NCBI GenBank assembly: GCA_004124295.1
Contig: SCKI01000004.1
Span: 79,790-143,789, forward strand
Length of the DNA stretch: 64,000 bases
Origin: Fidelibacterota bacterium
GTDB taxonomy: Bacteria; Fidelibacterota; Marinisomatia; SCGC-AAA003-L08; TS1B11
Direction: 5' to 3'
The notes below the pieces were generated by a model. It saw nothing but the letters and a program-made list of their open reading frames with translations, was not told where the DNA came from and made no database searches. The translations under genes were made by a program, and so were the position numbers. Shown one piece after another: positions 44,602-52,482 of the stretch; the stretch's first letter is position 1; every line of letters begins with the position of its first letter.

Positions 44602-45030
44602 ATGTTCAATAGCAGGAAGCCGCCCTGGCTGTATGCAGTCATGATCCTAGCTGTCATGCAATTCTGGGGCCAAAGGCTCTTTGGCCAGGTAAGCCAGGGT
44701 GGCCGGCCTTACAGCTTTTCTATCACTGTTATCGACTCCATTGCTACACACACCACGGCCGCCCTGGATGTGGCTGCCCTGCTGGCTGAAGACGAGCTGG
44801 AAGCGGCCCAGGATTCACCGGTCCCTCCCCGCTTTGGCTATGCCTTCACGGTGAGCCTGGGGCCGGACAGCGTCGGCACCTGGACCGAGCTGCCCAATGG
44901 AGACCGTGTATGGAGGCTCCGTATTGCCGCGCCAGACGCCTACTCCATTAACCTGCTTTATGATGAGTTCTGGTTGCCTGTCGACGGGCGGCAGGTAATG
45001 TTGATTAAGGGGCTTGTGAGGCAGCAGTGA
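44602..45030 (+). CDS. Truncated N-terminal copy B2 of the Lys-C-like protease
   Basis: 142 residues. The mature region (VSQGGRPYSFSITVIDSIATH, ALDVAALLAEDELEAAQD, PPRFGYAFTVSLG, WRLRIAAPDAYSINLLYDEFWLP) is a close paralogue of B1, B3 and the full-length protease pro-region. It ends with the same GRQVMLIKGLVRQQ tail as B1. Its signal peptide (FNSRKPPWLYAVMILAVMQFWGQRLFGQ) differs from B1 but matches B3, so the leader type follows the upstream lipoprotein type. GAGGAG is 10 bases before the ATG. Its stop overlaps the leader of C2. Confidence 0.62.
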   Translation: MFNSRKPPWLYAVMILAVMQFWGQRLFGQVSQGGRPYSFSITVIDSIATHTTAALDVAALLAEDELEAAQDSPVPPRFGYAFTVSLGPDSVGTWTELPNGDRVWRLRIAAPDAYSINLLYDEFWLPVDGRQVMLIKGLVRQQ

Positions 45031-45047
45031 AGCTAAGGAGGACTAAA

Positions 45048-45521
45048 ATGGGCAAGACGTTAACTTTCATATTTACAGTGATATGCGCGGTGGCGCTGGT
45101 GGGCTGCAATGGCGAAGCACCCCAGGAGGTTATAGATGCTATACCTATTATAGTGGTGGATGATTCTACCTACCAGGCCTACTTAATCATCGTGGGCGAC
45201 AGCCTATCGGTCATCACGCAGATGGAGGGAAACATTGAGGGTGATATCCTGCATCTGATCGTCACATTTCTGGGGGGCTGTGAAGAGCAGCAGTTTGAGC
45301 TGATCGCTTCGGGTGGCATTGCCAAAAGTCTTCCACCTTACGGCTTTGCCCTGCTTATTAATAGCGGGCCTGCCGATACCTGCCAGGCTGAAACAAGGAC
45401 ATCCCTGGATTTCGATCTGACCCCTTACAGGGAGCACCTTCAGTCAAGCGGGTTGCTTGAATCAGGAAAAATATATCTTGTGCTTAACGAGGGATTAGCC
45501 CAATACGAATATCATTTTTAA
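45048..45521 (+). CDS. Small lipoprotein C2 (GGC-E / FDLTPY family)
   Basis: 157 residues from the ATG at 45048, with AAGGAGG 6 bases upstream; the GTG at 45027 is rejected. The signal peptide MGKTLTFIFTVICAVALVGC ends in a lipobox cysteine (20). The mature part matches C1 closely (APQEVIDAIPIIVVDDSTYQAY, LHLIVTFLGGCEEQQFEL, DTCQAETRTSLDFDLTPYREHLQSSGLL). The paired cysteines are kept and most loops are conserved. It could bind or inhibit a secreted partner, but nothing in the sequence proves this. It is the second C unit of the array. Confidence 0.72.
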   Translation: MGKTLTFIFTVICAVALVGCNGEAPQEVIDAIPIIVVDDSTYQAYLIIVGDSLSVITQMEGNIEGDILHLIVTFLGGCEEQQFELIASGGIAKSLPPYGFALLINSGPADTCQAETRTSLDFDLTPYREHLQSSGLLESGKIYLVLNEGLAQYEYHF

Positions 45522-45597
45522 ATGTGCCGCAGACATGGCTGCATGATGCGAATAATCTCATATTCATTGTAATCGCTAAGGAAGGAGCCTGATCAGC

Positions 45598-45990
45598 GTG
45601 TTCGATAGCAGGAAGCCATCCTGGTTGTATATAGCCATGATGATGGCTGTCATGCAATCCTGGGGCCCAGGGCTCTTTGGCCAGATTAGCCAGGGTGGCC
45701 GGCCCTATAGCTTTTCCAGTACTGTCGCCGACTCCATTGCCACTCGCACTATGGCCGCTCTTGATGTGGCTGCCCTGGTGGCTGAAGACGAGCTGGAAGC
45801 GGCCCAGGATTCACCGGTCCCCCTTCGTTTTGGCTATGCCTTTGAGGTGAGCCTGGGGCTGGACAATGCCGGCACCTGGACCGAGCTGCCCAATGGAGAC
45901 CGTGTATGGAGGCTCCGTATTGCCGCGCCAGACGCCTACTCCATTAACCTGCTTTATGATGAGTTCTGGTTACCGGCGCGTGGCAGCTGA
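45598..45990 (+). CDS. Truncated N-terminal copy B3 of the Lys-C-like protease (frameshifted tail)
   Basis: 130 residues from a GTG with AAGGAAGGAG upstream. The signal peptide (FDSRKPSWLYIAMMMAVMQ) and mature region (ISQGGRPYSFSSTVADS, ALDVAALVAEDELEAAQDSP, RFGYAFEVSLGLDNAGTW) match B2. Near the end, one base fewer than in B1/B2 (GTGGCAGCTGATG against GGAGGCAGGTGATG) shifts the frame and gives the early stop WLPARGS. The following non-coding bases still match the B1/B2 tail (TTGATTAAGGGGCTTGTGAG), so the loss of frame is secondary. Confidence 0.6.
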   Translation: MFDSRKPSWLYIAMMMAVMQSWGPGLFGQISQGGRPYSFSSTVADSIATRTMAALDVAALVAEDELEAAQDSPVPLRFGYAFEVSLGLDNAGTWTELPNGDRVWRLRIAAPDAYSINLLYDEFWLPARGS

Positions 45991-46039
45991 TGTTGATTAA
46001 GGGGCTTGTGAGGAAAAAATGAATCTGAGGAGAGTAAAA

Positions 46040-46462
46040 ATGGGAAAGCCGTTAACTTACCTATTTACTTTGGTTTGCGCGGTGGCACTGGTGGGCTGCC
46101 AGGAGGATGTGCCCGACGCCGAACTGATAGGCACCCTGTGGACCCTGCAATCCATTGAACTGCCGGGAGAGCCAGATGTCGCGCCAGAGGCCACCAAGGT
46201 ATACAATATCCAATTCTTTGAGGGCTACCGTCTTAAGGGGCGGGAGGACTGCAATGGTTACGGTGGCATCTATGCGCTTTCAGAAAATTTCGGAATACGG
46301 CTTGATAGTCTTGGGATATCATACATGCTTTGCGCACCGCCAACATTAGGCCACCCATACTTCGAGACGCTCCGTGTCGTTGATTCCTACGAAATTACGG
46401 GCAGTACTTTGAGGTTGCACTCCGAAAATGGTACGGTGCTGAGATACAGGAATATGGAGTAA
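46040..46462 (+). CDS. META-domain lipoprotein A2 with a C-type signal peptide
   Basis: 140 residues from the ATG at 46040 (GAGGAG 7 bases upstream). The mature domain is a close paralogue of A1 (QEDVPDAELIGTLWTLQSIE, KVYNIQFFEGYRLKGREDCN, GYGGIYALSEN). The ribosome site and signal peptide (MGKPLTYLFTLVCAVALVGC) instead match the C lipoproteins, so the gene is a chimera with a junction close to the lipobox. This points to recombination within the array. It directly precedes the full-length protease gene, 6 bases away, in the same arrangement as A1 and B1. Confidence 0.77.
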   Translation: MGKPLTYLFTLVCAVALVGCQEDVPDAELIGTLWTLQSIELPGEPDVAPEATKVYNIQFFEGYRLKGREDCNGYGGIYALSENFGIRLDSLGISYMLCAPPTLGHPYFETLRVVDSYEITGSTLRLHSENGTVLRYRNME

Positions 46463-46468
46463 CCAACA

Positions 46469-48754
46469 TTGGCAAGGCTAAAGAAAATGATAGTGAGGAA
46501 CCGATTAAAGTACATCAGCATGATCGTCGCTGTTCTTGGTCATCTAAGCCCGGCGGAAGCTCAAATTAGTCAGGGTGGCCAACCCTACAGTTTTTCCAGT
46601 ACTGTTATCGACAGCATTGACACCCGCACCATGGCCGCCCTGGATGTGGCTGCCCTGGTGGCTGAAGACGAGTTGGAAGCGGCCCAGGGTTCACCGCTGC
46701 CCCCGCGCTTCGGCTATGCCATCAAGGTGAGCCTGGGGCTGGGAAGTGCCGGCACTTGGACCGACCTGCCCAACGGAGACCGGCTGTGGAGGCTGCGCAT
46801 TTCAGCCCCAGGCGCTTACTCCATCAACCTGCTCTACGATGATTTCTGGCTGCCGGCGGGTGGCAGGTTCTTTATCTACAATGCAGACCACAGCATACTG
46901 CTTGGCGCCTTCACCTCGGCGAACAACAAAGAGCACGGCAAGTTTTCAACCGGCCTGGTGAGGGGGGACATCAGCATACTGGAATATTATGAACCGGCAT
47001 CTGCCCGTGGCAGAGGCATAATCCATCTCTCCAGGGTCGTCCACGGCTACCGGAATATCTTCGGCCCGACCGCAGCGGCAGGCTTGGGCAAAAGCTTCAG
47101 GCATGGTCCGGTCGGTTTTGGGGTTTCTGATACCTGCCAAAACAATGTCAACTGCCCGGTAGGGGCGCCCTGGGCCGAGGAAAAACAGTCCGTCGTGATG
47201 ATCTTGCTTGATGCTAACAGCAGACATTGCTCCGGCGCCATCGTCAATAATACCCGTCTCGACTACACCCTCTACATGTTGACAGCCTTCCATTGCATTG
47301 ATGTTATAAATTGGAACGAGGACATTTCGGCAGATGAAGAAGCAGATGCAGAGCAATGGATTGTCATGTTCAATTATGAAAGCCCCGACTGCATTGACCC
47401 CAATGATGACCCTATTGGTCCATCCGTTTCCGGTACTACGCTCCGAGCCAGCAACGCTGCTACAGACTTCGCATTACTTGAACTAAGTTCGATACCGCCC
47501 TCATCTTATGATGTCTATTACGCCGGCTGGTCAAACGTGGGTACTACACCCGATGCTTCAGTAGGCATTCATCATCCACATGGGGACGTGAAAAAAATAT
47601 CCTTTGAAGACGATCCGGCAACCTCGGTAATATCATTCTTTTATACCATTCTTAGTAACTCCCACTGGAATGTTATTTTTGATGATGGTTCCGTAGAACC
47701 CGGCTCCTCAGGTTCACCGCTATTTGATACCAGCCACAGGATAGTAGGACAACTCCACGGGGGTACTGGTCGTCCATTCTGTTCTCAATCACATAATGCA
47801 CGGTATGGCAAGTTCTCCGTGTCCTGGGACCACGGCGTCACTGCCGCCACCCGCTTGAAGGACTGGCTCGACCCGGACACCACCGGCGCCGAGACGCTTG
47901 GCGGCATGGATGGTCCTCCCCGGGTCTTAAGTATAACTCTGCCGAATGCGCCCCTGCAGAAGGCCAAGGTCTATGCCGCCGGTGGCTCCGTGACCGCCGG
48001 AACCGGCGTCACTGTAGAGGCCAGTGGCGATGTGATGTTCGTGGCCGGAGGCTTCGCCGGTGGCGCTGTCACCCTGTCGCCCGGTTTTCATGCCAAGGCC
48101 GGCAGCAAGTTCCGGGCCTACATCGATCCGGGCCTGATTCCGCCTCCACTCTCTGATCCCACCGGGCTGATCATAGCCAATGCCGGCGGGGAGCTCGGCG
48201 ACAACCCAATCCTTTACTGGGATCCTGTTGTCAACGCAGAGAGCTACAAGGTCTTTCGCCGGTTTCAGTCCGGTGGTTGGGGAAATATCGGCACATCGAG
48301 CGTAACGTTGTACACGGACTTCGGCGCCGCGCTCGACCCCACGTCGCCGGACTTGCTTGAGTACTACGTGACCGCCGTGAACCCTTTTGACGAATCGGAT
48401 CCCTCCAATACGGCGAGTGCTTTGGGGTATCTCCTTAAAGAGAAGCCTGGCATCCCCACCGTCTACTCCCTCTCGCCGAGCTATCCCAACCCGTTCAATC
48501 CGATCACCACCCTCCGCTTCGGGCTGCCTGAAGATGCTGAAGTTACCCTGGTAGTCTACAACCTGCTGGGGCAGGAGGTGGTGCGGTTGGCAGACGGCCC
48601 CCTGGGTGCGGCCTACCACCAGGTGGTCTGGGACAGCCGGGATGCGTCCGGCCGGCAGGTGCCGACAGGGGTCTACCTGTACCGCATCATTGCTACCGGC
48701 CTGGACAGCGGGGAACGCTTCAGCCAGACCCGCAAGATGGTTTTACTCAAGTAA
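46469..48754 (+). CDS. Secreted trypsin/Lys-C-like serine protease with sorting domain (B4, full length)
   Basis: 761 residues from a TTG (GGAGTAACCAACA context, conserved with B1). Signal peptide and pro-region span residues 1-200 (ISQGGQPYSFSST ... FWLPAGGRFFIYNADHSILLGAF, STGLVRGDISILEYYEP). The lysyl-endopeptidase-like domain follows with H275 (MLTAFHCID), D333 (AATDFALLEL) and S414 (VEPGSSGSPLFD). Next are a 3-stack adhesive-type segment (VTAGTGVTVEASGDVMFVAG, LSPGFHAKAGSKFRAYI), a fibronectin III-like domain and the sorting tail (SPSYPNPFNPITTLRFGLPE ... QTRKMVLLK). It is the only complete member of the B family here; three upstream copies keep only the N-terminal part. Likely a secreted protease of a type IX-like pathway. 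Confidence 0.9.
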   Translation: MARLKKMIVRNRLKYISMIVAVLGHLSPAEAQISQGGQPYSFSSTVIDSIDTRTMAALDVAALVAEDELEAAQGSPLPPRFGYAIKVSLGLGSAGTWTDLPNGDRLWRLRISAPGAYSINLLYDDFWLPAGGRFFIYNADHSILLGAFTSANNKEHGKFSTGLVRGDISILEYYEPASARGRGIIHLSRVVHGYRNIFGPTAAAGLGKSFRHGPVGFGVSDTCQNNVNCPVGAPWAEEKQSVVMILLDANSRHCSGAIVNNTRLDYTLYMLTAFHCIDVINWNEDISADEEADAEQWIVMFNYESPDCIDPNDDPIGPSVSGTTLRASNAATDFALLELSSIPPSSYDVYYAGWSNVGTTPDASVGIHHPHGDVKKISFEDDPATSVISFFYTILSNSHWNVIFDDGSVEPGSSGSPLFDTSHRIVGQLHGGTGRPFCSQSHNARYGKFSVSWDHGVTAATRLKDWLDPDTTGAETLGGMDGPPRVLSITLPNAPLQKAKVYAAGGSVTAGTGVTVEASGDVMFVAGGFAGGAVTLSPGFHAKAGSKFRAYIDPGLIPPPLSDPTGLIIANAGGELGDNPILYWDPVVNAESYKVFRRFQSGGWGNIGTSSVTLYTDFGAALDPTSPDLLEYYVTAVNPFDESDPSNTASALGYLLKEKPGIPTVYSLSPSYPNPFNPITTLRFGLPEDAEVTLVVYNLLGQEVVRLADGPLGAAYHQVVWDSRDASGRQVPTGVYLYRIIATGLDSGERFSQTRKMVLLK

Positions 48755-48804
48755 GCTTGTCCTGAGCTCGCCGAAGGGATCATCCTGAGGCTCTCGAAGG
48801 ATGG
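48752..48804. repeat. Dispersed palindromic repeat copy
   Basis: AGCTTGTCCTGAGCTCGCCG then ATCATCCTGAGGCTCTCGAA immediately after the protease stop. The first part continues the homology with the region after the subtilase stop (39549), and the second matches 32242-32267. A CAGTAGCAGT-type copy follows at 48815-48850. Confidence 0.7.
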
Positions 48805-48976
48805 TGCTGCTGAGGTAGCAGTCAGCCAGTAGCCATTGGCAATCAGTAATATCCACGATCCAACATCTGGCATCCACCTTCATCCTTCATCCCCCATCCT
48901 TCATGTGAGAACCACGCGATGGCTGCTTGCTTACAGTGAGCCGGGGCACGAACTTTCCCTCCGCCAGGAGAGACCC

Positions 48977-50167
48977 GTGTTTGAATTTGCCGACAGAGTA
49001 TCCCGCATTCAGGGTTCGCTTACGCTGGCCATGACCAGCCGTGCCGCCGAGCTCCGTGCCGCCGGCCAGGATGTGATCAACATGTCCGTCGGTGAGCCCG
49101 ACTTTCCCACGCCGGCCCATATCATTGCTGCGGGCAAGCGGGCCATGGACGAAGGCTACACCCGCTACACCCCCGCAGCGGGCCTGCCCCAGGTGCGGGA
49201 GGCGGTGGTGACCAAACTGGCCCGGGACAATGCCATCACGGTCGGACCGTCGGAAGTGATCGTCTCCAACGGCGCCAAGCACTCCCTGTTCAACGCCTGC
49301 ATGGCCCTGTTCCAGCAGGGGGACGAGGTGATCATATTCCGCCCCTACTGGGTATCCTTCCCCGAATTTGTCCTGCTGGCCAATGCCAGACCGGTGGTTG
49401 TCGGCAGCGACCCGGAGAACCAATTCGAGCCGCTTTTTGACGAGCTGCGTGACAAGATCGGTCCCCGCACCAAAGGGATCATCATGAATTCCCCCTCCAA
49501 TCCTACCGGCGGCGTATGGAGCCGCGGGGCGGTGGAGCAGATCATCAGCATCGCCCGGGAGCACAACCTGTGGCTGCTATCCGATGAATGCTACGAGCAG
49601 CTCACCTATGATGCTCCCTTTGAGTCAACTGCCGCCATAGGACCGGACTACGAAAAGATATTAACTTTCCAGAGCTGTTCGAAGACCTACGCCATGACCG
49701 GCTGGCGGATCGGCTACATGGCCGGCCCGGAGCCGCTGGTAAAGGCGATGACGAAAATCCAGGGGCAGAGCACGTCCTCGCCCAACGCCATTGCCCAGAT
49801 GGCCGCTGTCGCCGCCCTGACGGGAGACCAGACCGTGGTGGCGGAAATGCGGGCCGCTTTCGACCGGCGCCGGCAGTTAATTGTGAGCGGGCTGGCGGCC
49901 ATCCCGGGCCTCGCCTGCCGGGAACCTGGGGGAGCCTTCTACGTTTTCCTCAAGGTAACGGAACTGCTGGGCCGGCGGGCCGGAGAAAAAATCCTCCGGA
50001 CGCCGGAGGATGTGACCGGCTACCTGCTCGATGAGGTCAAGATCGCCACGGTGAACGGCGAAGGCTTCGGCGACGACAGCCATATCCGGCTGTCCTATGC
50101 CCTTTCGGACAGAGAAATTGCCACCGCCATCGAACGGATCGGTGCAGCGGTGAAAAGCTTGGATTAA
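48977..50167 (+). CDS. Aspartate-type aminotransferase (class I, PLP)
   Basis: A 396-residue PLP enzyme from the GTG at 48977, with AGGAG 6 bases upstream; an ATG at 48836 would begin inside repeats and adds 47 unlikely residues. Fold-type I motifs are MSVGEPDFPTPAHI, GYTRYTPAAGLPQVREAV, NSPSNPTGG, LLSDECYEQLTYDAPF with the cofactor Asp, and TFQSCSKTYAMTGWRIGYMAG with the Schiff-base lysine K236. It corresponds to the aspartate aminotransferase Ib-beta/gamma group and most likely transfers amino groups between aspartate or a related amino acid and 2-oxoglutarate. It is followed 12 bases later by rpmE, which suggests one transcript. Confidence 0.93.
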   Translation: MFEFADRVSRIQGSLTLAMTSRAAELRAAGQDVINMSVGEPDFPTPAHIIAAGKRAMDEGYTRYTPAAGLPQVREAVVTKLARDNAITVGPSEVIVSNGAKHSLFNACMALFQQGDEVIIFRPYWVSFPEFVLLANARPVVVGSDPENQFEPLFDELRDKIGPRTKGIIMNSPSNPTGGVWSRGAVEQIISIAREHNLWLLSDECYEQLTYDAPFESTAAIGPDYEKILTFQSCSKTYAMTGWRIGYMAGPEPLVKAMTKIQGQSTSSPNAIAQMAAVAALTGDQTVVAEMRAAFDRRRQLIVSGLAAIPGLACREPGGAFYVFLKVTELLGRRAGEKILRTPEDVTGYLLDEVKIATVNGEGFGDDSHIRLSYALSDREIATAIERIGAAVKSLD

Positions 50168-50179
50168 GGAGAGAGACCG

Positions 50180-50392
50180 ATGCAAAAGGACATTCATCCG
50201 GACTATTACACGGTGCAGGTGCACTGTGCCTGCGGCAACACCTTCGAGACCCGCTCGACGGTTGAGCAGCTGCGGGTGGAAATCTGTAGCGCCTGCCACC
50301 CGTTCTTCACCGGCAAGCAGAAGCTGGTGGACACCGCCGGCCGGGTTGAGAAATACCGCCGGAAGTACCAGATTGAGCAAGCTGCCGAGTAA
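50180..50392 (+). CDS. rpmE: 50S ribosomal protein L31
   Basis: 70 residues, normal length. [20 protein letters not shown] is the L31 start, and [24 protein letters not shown] follows. Cysteines at 16, 18, 36 and 39 form the zinc-binding set, so this is the zinc (C+) form. AGGAGAGAG precedes the ATG. The order rpmE-DUF1385-prfA-prmC downstream is a common arrangement in many bacteria. Confidence 0.97.
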   Translation: MQKDIHPDYYTVQVHCACGNTFETRSTVEQLRVEICSACHPFFTGKQKLVDTAGRVEKYRRKYQIEQAAE

Positions 50393-50416
50393 CCGGCCGT
50401 CACAGATGGCAAAATA

Positions 50417-51397
50417 ATGCGTCACAAAAGATTGACGGCACTGTTATTGCTGGCTGCCCAGTCCCGGATTCTCGTCGGGGGCCAGGCCGTCATCGAAGGG
50501 GTCATGATGCGCGTGCCGGGAGCCTGGGCCGTGGCAGTCCGGGACCCCCAGGGCAAGGTGCAGACCAAACGGGAACCGTTTACCTCACGGGTGGAAAATT
50601 CCCGGCTGCTGAGGCTGCCCTTGCTGCGCGGTGTGGTGCACCTTTTCGAGTCGATGAAAATCGGGCTGGCGACCCTGAACTGGTCTGCCGACATCGCTTT
50701 CCCGGAGGATGCGTCCAAAGCCTCCGGCAGTGGCGCCGGCGCCTGGCTGTCGAACATGGTTGCCCTGGCCCTGGCGGTGGGGCTGTTTTTCGTGGCCCCG
50801 CTCTGGCTCACCACGCGCCTGCTGTCCATCGAGCAACAGGCCCTGGGCTTTAACCTGGTGTCCGGAGGACTGCGTATCGCTTTCTTCCTGATCTACCTGG
50901 GCCTCATTTCGCTCATCAAGGATGTGCGCCGGCTGTTCGAGTACCACGGCGCCGAGCACAAGGCGGTCTACACCTTTGAAGCCGGGCAGCCGTTGACCGT
51001 GGAAATGGCCCAGAAGTTTCCCACCCAGCACCCCCGTTGCGGCACCAGCTTTCTGTTTATCGTGCTCATTGCCGCCATTCTCACTTTCGCCCTCATCGAC
51101 ACGCTGGTCATTGCCTTCATCGGCCCCATGAGCCTGGGGCTGCGGCTGCTGGTGCATCTGCCCTTGATCCCCCTGGTGGCCGGCGTCGGCTACGAAGCCC
51201 TCAAACTGACGGCCCGGCTCCAGCATGTGACCCTGTTCCGCTGGCTGGCCCAGCCCGGCCTCTGGCTGCAGAATATTACGACGCGCCAGCCCGATGACGA
51301 CCAGATGTCGGTGGCCCTCGAATCGCTGTCCCACGCCTTTGGCGATAAACTACCTGAGTACCAGGGGCAGACCTTCATCGCCGATGCCATCGCCTGA
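50417..51397 (+). CDS. DUF1385 membrane protein
   Basis: 326 residues. [27 protein letters not shown] is the DUF1385 signature, followed by transmembrane segments ([71 protein letters not shown]). [21 protein letters not shown] and [11 protein letters not shown] are also invariant in the family. Its biochemical role is unknown (some members affect cell size or metal sensitivity). It lies between rpmE and prfA, 24 and 23 bases from its neighbours. The ribosome site is unclear. Confidence 0.92.
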   Translation: MRHKRLTALLLLAAQSRILVGGQAVIEGVMMRVPGAWAVAVRDPQGKVQTKREPFTSRVENSRLLRLPLLRGVVHLFESMKIGLATLNWSADIAFPEDASKASGSGAGAWLSNMVALALAVGLFFVAPLWLTTRLLSIEQQALGFNLVSGGLRIAFFLIYLGLISLIKDVRRLFEYHGAEHKAVYTFEAGQPLTVEMAQKFPTQHPRCGTSFLFIVLIAAILTFALIDTLVIAFIGPMSLGLRLLVHLPLIPLVAGVGYEALKLTARLQHVTLFRWLAQPGLWLQNITTRQPDDDQMSVALESLSHAFGDKLPEYQGQTFIADAIA

Positions 51398-51420
51398 CCG
51401 CGCCTGCGGGAGCACCTGAG

Positions 51421-52482
51421 GTGATCGAAAAACTCCGCGAAATTATCCAGCGGCGCAACGCGTTGGCTGAGGCCATGTCCGTCCCGGATGCCACCGCTGA
51501 TCCCAAGACCTATGGCACACTGGCCAAGGAGCATGCCGAGCTGGCCGATGTGGCCGGCCACGCCGAGACCTACAGCACACTGTGGGACCGCATCCAGGAA
51601 GCAGAGGCGCTCCTGGCCGAGGATGACGCGGAGCTGAAGCAGATCGCCGAGGAAGATCTGCCCGGCCTCCGGCAGGAGCTGCTTGCGCTGGAGGAGCAAC
51701 TCAAGATACTGCTGCTGCCCCGCGACCCCAACGACGACAAGCATACCATTCTGGAGGTCCGTAGCGGCACCGGAGGCGAGGAGGCGGCCCTGTTCGCCAG
51801 TGACCTGTTTCGCATGTACAGCCGCTATGCCGAGCGCCGCGGTTGGCAGACGGAGATCATGTCCCTCTCCGAATCCGAGGCCGGCGGCATCAAAGAGGTG
51901 GTGCTGGCGGTGCAGGGGCGCGGGGCCTACGGCGAACTGAAATTCGAGAGCGGGGTGCACAGGGTGCAGCGGGTCCCGGCCACCGAGTCCAGCGGCCGCA
52001 TCCATACCAGCGCCGCTTCGGTCGCCGTCCTGCCGGAGGCGGCTGCGGTGGAGGTGAACATCGTAGAAGCCGATCTGAAGATTGATACCTACCGGGCTTC
52101 CGGGGCCGGCGGCCAGCATGTAAACAAGACCGAATCGGCGATCCGTATCACCCATATGCCCAGCGGTATCGTGGTCACCTGCCAGGATGAAAAGAGCCAA
52201 CATAAAAACCGGGCCAAGGCCATGAAGGTGTTGGCGGCGCGGATCTATGCCGTCCAGGTTGAGAAGCAGGAAAAGGCCCGGGCCACGAAGCGGCGGAGCA
52301 TGATCTCGACCGGTGACCGTAGCGCCAAGATACGCACCTACAACTATCCCCAGGGCCGGGTCACCGACCACCGCATCAATCTGACCCTCTACAAGCTGGC
52401 CGATATTACCGACGGCGATCTGGGTGAACTCATCGAGGCACTCCGGCTGCAAGACCGCATGGACCGGCTGGCGGAAGTGTGA
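51421..52482 (+). CDS. prfA: Peptide chain release factor 1
   Basis: 353 residues, normal RF1 length. Reads UAA/UAG stop codons and triggers peptide release. The recognition tripeptide PAT is at 186-188 ([22 protein letters not shown]) and the GGQ motif at 230-232 ([19 protein letters not shown]). PAT rather than SPF identifies RF1, not RF2. The start is a GTG after TGAG. Its stop overlaps the prmC GTG by 4 bp, which couples RF1 to its own methylase. It also means the amber codon in the Kelch gene should act as a normal stop. Confidence 0.98.
   Translation: MIEKLREIIQRRNALAEAMSVPDATADPKTYGTLAKEHAELADVAGHAETYSTLWDRIQEAEALLAEDDAELKQIAEEDLPGLRQELLALEEQLKILLLPRDPNDDKHTILEVRSGTGGEEAALFASDLFRMYSRYAERRGWQTEIMSLSESEAGGIKEVVLAVQGRGAYGELKFESGVHRVQRVPATESSGRIHTSAASVAVLPEAAAVEVNIVEADLKIDTYRASGAGGQHVNKTESAIRITHMPSGIVVTCQDEKSQHKNRAKAMKVLAARIYAVQVEKQEKARATKRRSMISTGDRSAKIRTYNYPQGRVTDHRINLTLYKLADITDGDLGELIEALRLQDRMDRLAEV

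Noticed and set aside
39549..48804. Insertion sequences around the secreted-protein genes
   Set aside because: No transposase frames or terminal inverted repeats with target duplications; only short palindromic repeats are present.
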